Shown: in pieces, positions 45,401 to 57,400 of the stretch
Layout of the letters: every line of letters begins with the position of its first letter
How positions within the stretch are numbered: the first letter of the stretch is position 1
Source of the DNA: Macrostomum hystrix
Taxonomy: Eukaryota; Platyhelminthes; Macrostomidae
Assembly (NCBI GenBank): GCA_950097015.1
Contig: CATNEN010000001.1
Location: forward strand, 8,055,001 to 8,119,000
DNA: 64,000 bases
Direction of reading: 5' to 3'
Position numbers and translations under genes: made by a program
Notes under the pieces: model-generated
The model's database searches: none
Seen by the model: only the letters and a program-made list of their open reading frames with translations
Told to the model about the DNA's origin: nothing

Positions 45401-48400
45401 AATGGGTGAAGGAATAGAATGGATAGCTAGTCTAGCCTCCAATGGGTGAAGGAATAGAATGGATAGCTAGTCTAGCCTCCAATGGGTGAAGGAATAGAAT
45501 GGATAGCTAGTCTAGCCTCCAATGGATGAAGGAATAGAATGGATTGCTAGCCTAGCCTCCAATGGGTGAAGGAACAGGAGGGATTGCTAGACTAGCCTCC
45601 AATGGGTGAAGGAATAGAATGGATTGCTAGTCTAGCCTCCAATGGGTAAAGGAATAGAATGGATTGCTAGACTAGCCTCCAATGGATGAAGGAATAGAAT
45701 GGATTGCTAGTCTAGCCTCCAATGGGTGAAGGAACAGGAGGGATTGCTAGACTAGCCTCCAATTGGTGAAGGAACAGAATGGATTGCTAGTCTAGCCTCC
45801 AATGGGTGAAGGAACAGAATGGATTGCTAATCTAGCCTCCAATGGGTGAAGGAATAGAATGGATTGCTAGTCTAGCCTCCAATGGATGAAGGAACAGAAT
45901 GGATTGCTAATCTAGCCTCCAATGGGTGAAGGAACAGAATGGATTGCTAGTCTAGCCTCCAATGAATGAAGGAACAGAATGGATTGCTAGTCTAGCCTCC
46001 AATGGGTGAAGGAACAGAATGGATTGCTAATCTAGCCTCCAATGGGTGAAGGAACAGAATGGATTGCTAGTCTAGCCTCCAATGAATGAAGGAACAGAAT
46101 GGATTGCTAGTCTAGCCTCCAATGGGTGAAGGAACAGAATGGATTGCTAATCTAGCCTCCAATGGGTGAAGGAACAGAATGGATTGCTAGTCTAGCCTCC
46201 AATGGGTGAAGGAACAGAATGGATTGCTAGTCTAGCCTCCAATGGGTGAAGGAATAGAATGGATAGCTAGTCTAGCCTCCAATGGGTGAAGGAATAGAAT
46301 GGATTGCTAGTCTAGCCTCCAATGAATGAAGGAACAGAATGGATTGCTAGTCTAGCCTCCAATGGGTGAAGGAATAGAATGGATTGCTAGCCTAGCCTCC
46401 AATGGGTGAAGGAATAGAATGGATAGCTAGTCTAGCCTCCAATGGGTGAAGGAATAGAATGGATTGCTAGTCTAGCCTCCAATGGGTAAAGGAATAGAAT
46501 GGATTGCTAGACTAGCCTCCAATGGATGAAGGAACAGGAGGGATTGCTAGACTAGCCTCCAATTGGTGAAGGAACAGAATGGATTGCTAGTCTAGCCTCC
46601 AATGGGTGAAGGAACAGAATGGATTGCTAATCTAGCCTCCAATGGGTGAAGGAATAGAATGGATTGCTAGTCTAGCCTCCAATGGATGAAGGAACAGAAT
46701 GGATAGCTAGTCTAGCCTCCAATGGGTGAAGGAATAGAATGGATAGCTAGTCTAGCCTCCAATGGGTGAAGGAACAGGAGGGATTGCTAGACTAGCCTCC
46801 AATTGGTGAAGGAACAGAATGGATTGCTAGTCTAGCCTCCAATGGGTGAAGGAACAGAATGGATTGCTAATCTAGCCTCCAATGGGTGAAGGAATAGAAT
46901 GGATTGCTAGTCTAGCCTCCAATGGATGAAGGAACAGAATGGATTGCTAATCTAGCCTCCAATGGGTGAAGGAACAGAATGGATTGCTAGTCTAGCCTCC
47001 AATGGGTGAAGGAACAGAATGGATTGCTAGTCTAGCCTCCAATGAATGAAGGAACAGAATGGATTGCTAGTCTAGCCTCCAATGGGTGAAGGAATAGAAT
47101 GGATTGCTAGCCTAGCCTCCAATGGGTGAAGGAATAGAATGGATAGCTAGTCTAGCCTCCAATGGGTGAAGGAATAGAATGGATAGCTAGTCTAGCCTCC
47201 AATGGGTGAAGGAATAGAATGGATAGCTAGTCTAGCCTCCAATGGGTGAAGGAATAGAATGGATAGCTAGTCTAGCCTCCAATGGGTGAAGGAATAGAAT
47301 GGATTGCTAGTCTAGCCTCCAATGGGTGAAGGAATAGAATGGATAGCTAGTCTAGCCTCCAATGGATGAAGGAATAGAATGGATTGCTAGCCTAGCCTCC
47401 AATGGGTGAAGGAACAGGAGGGATTGCTAGACTAGCCTCCAATGGGTGAAGGAATAGAATGGATTGCTAGTCTAGCCTCCAATGGGTAAAGGAATAGAAT
47501 GGATTGCTAGACTAGCCTCCAATGGATGAAGGAATAGAATGGATTGCTAGTCTAGCCTCCAATGGGTGAAGGAATAGGAGGGATTGCTAGACTAGCCTCC
47601 AATTGGTGAAGGAACAGAATGGATTGCTAGTCTAGCCTCCAATGGGTGAAGGAACAGAATGGATTGCTAATCTAGCCTCCAATGGGTGAAGGAATAGAAT
47701 GGATTGCTAGTCTAGCCTCCAATGGATGAAGGAACAGAATGGATTGCTAATCTAGCCTCCAATGGGTGAAGGAACAGAATGGATTGCTAGTCTAGCCTCC
47801 AATGGGTGAAGGAACAGAATGGATTGCTAGTCTAGCCTCCAATGAATGAAGGAACAGAATGGATTGCTAGTCTAGCCTCCAATGGGTGAAGGAATAGAAT
47901 GGATTGCTAGCCTAGCCTCCAATGGGTGAAGGAATAGAATGGATAGCTAGTCTAGCCTCCAATGGGTGAAGGAATAGAATGGATAGCTAGTCTAGCCTCC
48001 AATGGGTGAAGGAATAGAATGGATAGCTAGTCTAGCCTCCAATGGGTGAAGGAATAGAATGGATAGCTAGTCTAGCCTCCAATGGGTGAAGGAATAGAAT
48101 GGATAGCTAGTCTAGCCTCCAATGGGTGAAGGAATAGAATGGATAGCTAGTCTAGCCTCCAATGGATGAAGGAATAGAATGGATTGCTAGCCTAGCCTCC
48201 AATGGGTGAAGGAACAGGAGGGATTGCTAGACTAGCCTCCAATGGGTGAAGGAATAGAATGGATTGCTAGTCTAGCCTCCAATGGGTAAAGGAATAGAAT
48301 GGATTGCTAGACTAGCCTCCAATGGATGAAGGAATAGAATGGATTGCTAGTCTAGCCTCCAATGGGTGAAGGAACAGGAGGGATTGCTAGACTAGCCTCC

Positions 48401-51400
48401 AATTGGTGAAGGAACAGAATGGATTGCTAGTCTAGCCTCCAATGGGTGAAGGAACAGAATGGATTGCTAATCTAGCCTCCAATGGGTGAAGGAATAGAAT
48501 GGATTGCTAGTCTAGCCTCCAATGGATGAAGGAACAGAATGGATTGCTAATCTAGCCTCCAATGGGTGAAGGAACAGAATGGATTGCTAGTCTAGCCTCC
48601 AATGGGTGAAGGAACAGAATGGATTGCTAGTCTAGCCTCCAATGAATGAAGGAACAGAATGGATTGCTAGTCTAGCCTCCAATGGGTGAAGGAACAGAAT
48701 GGATTGCTAATCTAGCCTCCAATGGGTGAAGGAATAGAATGGATTGCTAGTCTAGCCTCCAATGGATGAAGGAACAGAATGGATAGCTAGTCTAGCCTCC
48801 AATGGGTGAAGGAATAGAATGGATAGCTAGTCTAGCCTCCAATGGGTGAAGGAACAGGAGGGATTGCTAGACTAGCCTCCAATTGGTGAAGGAACAGAAT
48901 GGATTGCTAGTCTAGCCTCCAATGGGTGAAGGAACAGAATGGATTGCTAGTCTAGCCTCCAATTGGTGAAGGAACAGAATGGATTGCTAATCTAGCCTCC
49001 AATGGATGAAGGAACAGAATGGATTGCTAGTCTAGCCTCCAATGGGTGAAGGAACAGAATGGATTGCTAGTCTAGCCTCCAATGAATGAAGGAACAGAAT
49101 GGATTGCTAGTCTAGCCTCCAATGGGTGAAGGAATAGAATGGATTGCTAGCCTAGCCTCCAATGGGTGAAGGAATAGAATGGATAGCTAGTCTAGCCTCC
49201 AATGGGTGAAGGAATAGAATGGATAGCTAGTCTAGCCTCCAATGGGTGAAGGAATAGAATGGATAGCTAGTCTAGCCTCCAATGGGTGAAGGAATAGAAT
49301 GGATTGCTAATCTAGCCTCCAATGGGTGAAGGAATAGAATGGATAGCTAGTCTAGCCTCCAATGGGTGAAGGAATAGAATGGATAGCTAGTCTAGCCTCC
49401 AATGGGTGAAGGAATAGAATGGATAGCTAGTCTAGCCTCCAATGGGTGAAGGAATAGAATGGATTGCTAATCTAGCCTCCAATGGGTGAAGGAATAGAAT
49501 GGATAGCTAGTCTAGCCTCCAATGGGTGAAGGAATAGAATGGATTGCTAATCTAGCCTCCAATGGGTGAAGGAATAGAATGGATAGCTAGTCTAGCCTCC
49601 AATGGGTGAAGGAATAGAATGGATAGCTAGTCTAGCCTCCAATGGGTGAAGGAATAGAATGGATAGCTAGTCTAGCCTCCAATGGGTGAAGGAATAGAAT
49701 GGATTGCTAATCTAGCCTCCAATGGGTGAAGGAATAGAATGGATAGCTAGTCTAGCCTCCAATGGGTGAAGGAATAGAATGGATAGCTAGTCTAGCCTCC
49801 AATGGGTGAAGGAATAGAATGGATTGCTAATCTAGCCTCCAATGGGTGAAGGAATAGAATGGATAGCTAGTCTAGCCTCCAATGGGTGAAGGAATAGAAT
49901 GGATAGCTAGTCTAGCCTCCAATGGGTGAAGGAATAGAATGGATAGCTAGTCTAGCCTCCAATGGGTGAAGGAATAGAATGGATAGCTAGTCTAGCCTCC
50001 AATGGGTGAAGGAATAGAATGGATAGCTAGTCTAGCCTCCAATGGGTGAAGGAATAGAATGGATTGCTAATCTAGCCTCCAATGGGTGAAGGAATAGAAT
50101 GGATAGCTAGTCTAGCCTCCAATGGGTGAAGGAATAGAATGGATAGCTAGTCTAGCCTCCAATGGGTGAAGGAATAGAATGGATAGCTAGTCTAGCCTCC
50201 AATGGGTGAAGGAATAGAATGGATAGCTAGTCTAGCCTCCAATGGGTGAAGGAATAGAATGGATTGCTAATCTAGCCTCCAATGGGTGAAGGAATAGAAT
50301 GGATAGCTAGTCTAGCCTCCAATGGGTGAAGGAATAGAATGGATAGCTAGTCTTGCCTCCAATGGGTGAAGGAATAGAATGGATAGCTAGTCTAGCCTCC
50401 AATGGGTGAAGGAATAGAATGGATTGCTAATCTAGCCTCCAATGGGTGAAGGAATAGAATGGATTGCTAGTCTAGCCTCCAATGGGTGAAGGAATAGAAT
50501 GGATTGCTAGTCTAGCCTCCAATGGGTGAAGGAATAGAATGGATAGCTAGTCTAGCCTCCAATGGGTGAAGGAATAGAATGGATAGCTAGTCTAGCCTCC
50601 AATGGGTGAAGGAATAGAATGGATAGCTAGTCTAGCCTCCAATGGGTGAAGGAATAGAATGGATAGCTAGTCTAGCCTCCAATGGGTGAAGGAATAGAAT
50701 GGATAGCTAGTCTAGCCTCCAATGGGTGAAGGAATAGAATGGATTGCTAATCTAGCCTCCAATGGGTGAAGGAATAGAATGGATAGCTAGTCTAGCCTCC
50801 AATGGGTGAAGGAATAGAATGGATAGCTAGTCTAGCCTCCAATGGGTGAAGGAATAGAATGGATAGCTAGTCTAGCCTCCAATGGGTGAAGGAATAGAAT
50901 GGATTGCTAATCTAGCCTCCAATGGGTGAAGGAATAGAATGGATAGCTAGTCTAGCCTCCAATGGGTGAAGGAATAGAATGGATAGCTAGTCTAGCCTCC
51001 AATGGGTGAAGGAATAGAATGGATAGCTAGTCTAGCCTCCAATGGGTGAAGGAATAGAATGGATAGCTAGTCTAGCCTCCAATGGGTGAAGGAATAGAAT
51101 GGATTGCTAATCTAGCCTCCAATGGGTGAAGGAATAGAATGGATAGCTAGTCTAGCCTCCAATGGGTGAAGGAATAGAATGGATAGCTAGTCTAGCCTCC
51201 AATGGGTGAAGGAATAGAATGGATTGCTAGTCTAGCCTCCAATGGGTGAAGGAACAGGAGGGATTGCTAGTCTAGCCTCCAATGGGTGAAGGAATAGAAT
51301 GGATTGCTAATCTAGCCTCCAATGGGTGAAGGAATAGAATGGATTGCTAGTCTAGCCTCCAATGGGTGAAGGAATAGAATGGATAGCTAGTCTAGCCTCC

Positions 51401-54400
51401 AATGGGTGAAGGAATAGAATGGATAGCTAGTCTAGCCTCCAATGGGTGAAGGAATAGAATGGATTGCTAGTCTAGCCTCCAATGGGTGAAGGAACAGGAG
51501 GGATTGCTAGTCTAGCCTCCAATGGGTGAAGGAATAGAATGGATTGCTAATCTAGCCTCCAATGGGTGAAGGAATAGAATGGATTGCTAGTCTAGCCTCC
51601 AATGGGTGAAGGAATAGAATGGATTGCTAGTCTAGCCTCCAATGGGTGAAGGAATAGAATGGATAGCTAGTCTAGCCTCCAATGGGTGAAGGAATAGAAT
51701 GGATTGCTAATCTAGCCTCCAATGGGTGAAGGAATAGAATGGATAGCTAGTCTAGCCTCCAATGGGTGAAGGAATAGAATGGATAGCTAGTCTAGCCTCC
51801 AATGGGTGAAGGAATAGAATGGATTGCTAGTCTAGCCTCCAATGGGTGAAGGAACAGGAGGGATTGCTAGTCTAGCCTCCAATGGGTGAAGGAATAGAAT
51901 GGATTGCTAATCTAGCCTCCAATGGGTGAAGGAATAGAATGGATAGCTAGTCTAGCCTCCAATGGGTGAAGGAACAGGAGGGATTGCTAGACTAGCCTCC
52001 AATTGGTGAAGGAACAGAATGGATTGCTAGTCTAGCCTCCAATGGGTGAAGGAACAGAATGGATTGCTAGTCTAGCCTCCAATTGGTGAAGGAACAGAAT
52101 GGATTGCTAATCTAGCCTCCAATGGATGAAGGAACAGAATGGATTGCTAGTCTAGCCTCCAATGGGTGAAGGAACAGAATGGATTGCTAGTCTAGCCTCC
52201 AATGAATGAAGGAACAGAATGGATTGCCAGTCTAGCCTCCAATGGGTGAAGGAATAGAATGGATTGCTAGCCTAGCCTCCAATGGGTGAAGGAATAGAAT
52301 GGATAGCTAGTCTAGCCTCCAATGGGTGAAGGAATAGAATGGATAGCTAGTCTAGCCTCCAATGGGTGAAGGAATAGAATGGATAGCTAGTCTAGCCTCC
52401 AATGGGTGAAGGAATAGAATGGATTGCTAATCTAGCCTCCAATGGGTGAAGGAATAGAATGGATAGCTAGTCTAGCCTCCAATGGGTGAAGGAATAGAAT
52501 GGATAGCTAGTCTAGCCTCCAATGGGTGAAGGAATAGAATGGATAGCTAGTCTAGCCTCCAATGGGTGAAGGAATAGAATGGATTGCTAATCTAGCCTCC
52601 AATGGGTGAAGGAATAGAATGGATAGCTAGTCTAGCCTCCAATGGGTGAAGGAATAGAATGGATAGCTAGTCTAGCCTCCAATGGGTGAAGGAATAGAAT
52701 GGATAGCTAGTCTAGCCTCCAATGGGTGAAGGAATAGAATGGATAGCTAGTCTAGCCTCCAATGGGTGAAGGAATAGAATGGATTGCTAATCTAGCCTCC
52801 AATGGGTGAAGGAATAGAATGGATAGCTAGTCTAGCCTCCAATGGGTGAAGGAATAGAATGGATAGCTAGTCTAGCCTCCAATGGGTGAAGGAATAGAAT
52901 GGATAGCTAGTCTAGCCTCCAATGGGTGAAGGAATAGAATGGATTGCTAATCTAGCCTCCAATGGGTGAAGGAATAGAATGGATAGCTAGTCTAGCCTCC
53001 AATGGGTGAAGGAATAGAATGGATAGCTAGTCTAGCCTCCAATGGGTGAAGGAATAGAATGGATAGCTAGTCTAGCCTCCAATGGGTGAAGGAATAGAAT
53101 GGATAGCTAGTCTAGCCTCCAATGGGTGAAGGAATAGAATGGATTGCTAATCTAGCCTCCAATGGGTGAAGGAATAGAATGGATAGCTAGTCTAGCCTCC
53201 AATGGGTGAAGGAATAGAATGGATAGCTAGTCTAGCCTCCAATGGGTGAAGGAATAGAATGGATAGCTAGTCTAGCCTCCAATGGGTGAAGGAATAGAAT
53301 GGATTGCTAATCTAGCCTCCAATGGGTGAAGGAATAGAATGGATTGCTAGTCTAGCCTCCAATGGGTGAAGGAATAGAATGGATTGCTAGTCTAGCCTCC
53401 AATGGGTGAAGGAATAGAATGGATAGCTAGTCTAGCCTCCAATGGGTGAAGGAATAGAATGGATAGCTAGTCTAGCCTCCAATGGGTGAAGGAATAGAAT
53501 GGATAGCTAGTCTAGCCTCCAATGGGTGAAGGAATAGAATGGATAGCTAGTCTAGCCTCCAATGGTTGAAGGAATAGAATGGATAGCTAGTCTAGCCTCC
53601 AATGGGTGAAGGAATAGAATGGATTGCTAATCTAGCCTCCAATGGGTGAAGGAATAGAATGGATAGCTAGTCTAGCCTCCAATGGGTGAAGGAATAGAAT
53701 GGATAGCTAGTCTAGCCTCCAATGGGTGAAGGAATAGAATGGATAGCTAGTCTAGCCTCCAATGGGTGAAGGAATAGAATGGATAGCTAGTCTAGCCTCC
53801 AATGGGTGAAGGAATAGAATGGATTGCTAATCTAGCCTCCAATGGGTGAAGGAATAGAATGGATAGCTAGTCTAGCCTCCAATGGGTGAAGGAATAGAAT
53901 GGATAGCTAGTCTAGCCTCCAATGGGTGAAGGAATAGAATGGATAGCTAGTCTAGCCTCCAATGGGTGAAGGAATAGAATGGATTGCTAATCTAGCCTCC
54001 AATGGGTGAAGGAATAGAATGGATAGCTAGTCTAGCCTCCAATGGGTGAAGGAATAGAATGGATAGCTAGTCTAGCCTCCAATGGGTGAAGGAATAGAAT
54101 GGATAGCTAGTCTAGCCTCCAATGGGTGAAGGAATAGAATGGATAGCTAGTCTAGCCTCCAATGGGTGAAGGAATAGAATGGATTGCTAATCTAGCCTCC
54201 AATGGGTGAAGGAATAGAATGGATAGCTAGTCTAGCCTCCAATGGGTGAAGGAATAGAATGGATAGCTAGTCTAGCCTCCAATGGGTGAAGGAATAGAAT
54301 GGATAGCTAGTCTAGCCTCCAATGGGTGAAGGAATAGAATGGATTGCTAGTCTAGCCTCCAATGGGTGAAGGAACAGGAGGGATTGCTAGTCTAGCCTCC

Positions 54401-57400
54401 AATGGGTGAAGGAATAGAATGGATTGCTAATCTAGCCTCCAATGGGTGAAGGAATAGAATGGATTGCTAGTCTAGCCTCCAATGGGTGAAGGAATAGAAT
54501 GGATTGCTAGTCTAGCCTCCAATGGGTGAAGGAATAGAATGGATAGCTAGTCTAGCCTCCAATGGGTGAAGGAATAGAATGGATTGCTAATCTAGCCTCC
54601 AATGGGTGAAGGAATAGAATGGATAGCTAGTCTAGCCTCCAATGGGTGAAGGAATAGAATGGATAGCTAGTCTAGCCTCCAATGGGTGAAGGAATAGAAT
54701 GGATTGCTAGTCTAGCCTCCAATGGGTGAAGGAACAGGAGGGATTGCTAGTCTAGCCTCCAATGGGTGAAGGAATAGAATGGATTGCTAATCTAGCCTCC
54801 AATGGGTGAAGGAATAGAATGGATTGCTAGTCTAGCCTCCAATGGGTGAAGGAATAGAATGGATTGCTAGTCTAGCCTCCAATGGGTGAAGGAATAGAAT
54901 GGATTGCTAGTCTAGCCTCCAATGGGTGAAGGAATAGAATGGATTGCTAGTCTAGCCTCCAATGGGTGAAGGAATAGAATGGATTGCTAGTCTAGCCTCC
55001 AATGGGTGAAGGAATAGAATGGATAGCTAGTCTAGCCTCCAATGGGTGAAGGAATAGAATGGATTGCTAATCTAGCCTCCAATGGGTGAAGGAATAGAAT
55101 GGATTGCTAGTCTAGCCTCCAATGGGTGAAGGAATAGAATGGATAGCTAGTCTAGCCTCCAATGGGTGAAGGAATAGAATGGATTGCTAATCTAGCCTCC
55201 AATGGGTGAAGGAATAGAATGGATTGCTAGTCTAGCCTCCAATGGGTGAAGGAATAGAATGGATTGCTAGTCTAGCCTCCAATGGGTGAAGGAATAGAAT
55301 GGATAGCTAGTCTAGCCTCCAATGGGTGAAGGAATAGAATGGATTGCTAGTCTAGCCTCCAATGGGTGAAGGAATAGAATGGATAGCTAGTCTAGCCTCC
55401 AATGGGTGAAGGAATAGAATGGATTGCTAGTCTAGCCTCCAATGGGTGAAGGAATAGAATGGATAGCTAGTCTAGCCTCCAATGGGTGAAGGAATAGAAT
55501 GGATTGCTAGTCTAGCCTCCAATGGGTGAAGGAACAGGAGGGATTGCTAGTCTAGCCTCCAATGGGTGAAGGAATAGAATGGATTGCTAATCTAGCCTCC
55601 AATGGGTGAAGGAATAGAATGGATTGCTAGTCTAGCCTCCAATGGGTGAAGGAATAGAATGGATTGCTAGTCTAGCCTCCAATGGGTGAAGGAACAGAAT
55701 GGATAGCTAGTCTAGCCTCCAATGAATGAAGGAAATGGATTGCTAGTCTAGCCTCCAATATACTTACAGTTTACAGTCATAACATTGTATGATTAGCAAC
55801 CAATAATACATAAGGAAAAATGTAAGACTAAGAGTCAAAGAGGCCTTGTCCCTTTTGTAAAACTTGAAAAAGGAATTACAATCGAGCTTGGTGCTGTAAA
55901 AGTGAAACCTGATCTTAAGTGTAGCGAACATAGATGCATCTAATACAAGAAGAGACGAAGCGACAGAGAGGCTAGAATTGCTAAGGCGTACAATTAGTTG
56001 ATGTTGAACTGAAATTAAATCAGACAGCGCTTTGACGACTATATTATTGTACTAGTATAACTCAAGCTAGAAATTAATTAATCTCCTTCATCATGCTGCA
56101 TATACTGGTTTATAAGTACAGAGTAAAATAAATTAAGTACGCTAGTTAGCAGATCTGTGAAAAGCTTATTTCACTTTTCACTAGAAAATTTTTTTCGTTA
56201 CTTAAAAAATTAAACTGTAATACTAATAAATTGCACATTCAAAGGGCCCAAATAGTTAAATGTCTGTATTTTAATGCTTCTATTCTAGACAGTAATTTGC
56301 CTTTGTTCACGTTTATGTTTTTAGAAAACTAATGACAGATGAGAAAGAGAGAGTGAGAGAGGAGGAGAGAGAGACGAGGCCATTAGGGCTTTTAGATTAA
56401 TCTAGTTACCTAATTTTATTTTACAAGTAAGGAGACTGCAACTAATGAGTTGTCTGCTTATATATAGGACAGGCGTTATCCTAGGAAAAGTAGAATTTAA
56501 ATGAAACTATGAACTGGTAAATTATATACATATTTACAAGAGTTCATAATTCGGGCAATTGACTTTGTTTGAAGACGAAAAAATCAATTAAAAACTTTGC
56601 AATTCTGTAAAGCTTAGAATCGGTGGTAAATTTAAACGAAAAAATATTTAGAAATAAACGTTATTTAATCAGTTAAATGAAAAATTCATATTTTTTAAAC
56701 ATATCAAGCACTTTAATCTTGAAATTGTCATAGAAAAAGACAGTTTATTTAATGGAAAGAAATAAAATCAATGAAAAAGTTGCATTTTAGCACAGAAAAT
56801 CAAATTTTAAACAAATCTTAATTTACCTAATTTTCCAAGAAAACAGTTAAATTTCTTCTAAAAAGCCTTTCTTTCTAGAAAATCAAATCTTAGAAAATGT
56901 CAATCTCTTTCAATATCAAAGACTATCTTAGAAATTGTTTCAATTTTTTTTCGCTAATTCTTAAACTTCCTCCCAAAGCGGTTATTTCGAAAAATAATTT
57001 GATAGTTATTTTAAAAGGCAACAGTCACAACACACCCGTAAACTTAAAATAAAATGTTACGTTGCTTAAAATACTTAACGTACATGAAATCTAGAGTTTC
57101 ATAAAAGCTAAACAAAAAATATATGACTTCAACCTGTCAAAAATAAATTTTAATAAAAATGACATCAATATTTAAATTTAGAGTACTCTCTGGTACGAAA
57201 AGTATATTGATATGACTGTAAACACTATTTTTACTCGTATTAGCTTAGAATAGACCCTACCTGAGCTTCCGCCATGCCCGTGATGCTCTCCAGTGGATCC
57301 GCCAGCAACAGCAGCAGCAGCTGCAGCTGACAGGGTCGGACTGCCATTGTCTTGCACATTAATTTCCACGGCCTGTTGGATATTAGCCGTGTCTTCTGGG

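Noticed and set aside
21604-55759. CRISPR-like direct repeats
   Set aside because: The repeats are head-to-tail with no unique spacers, in an animal genome with introns.
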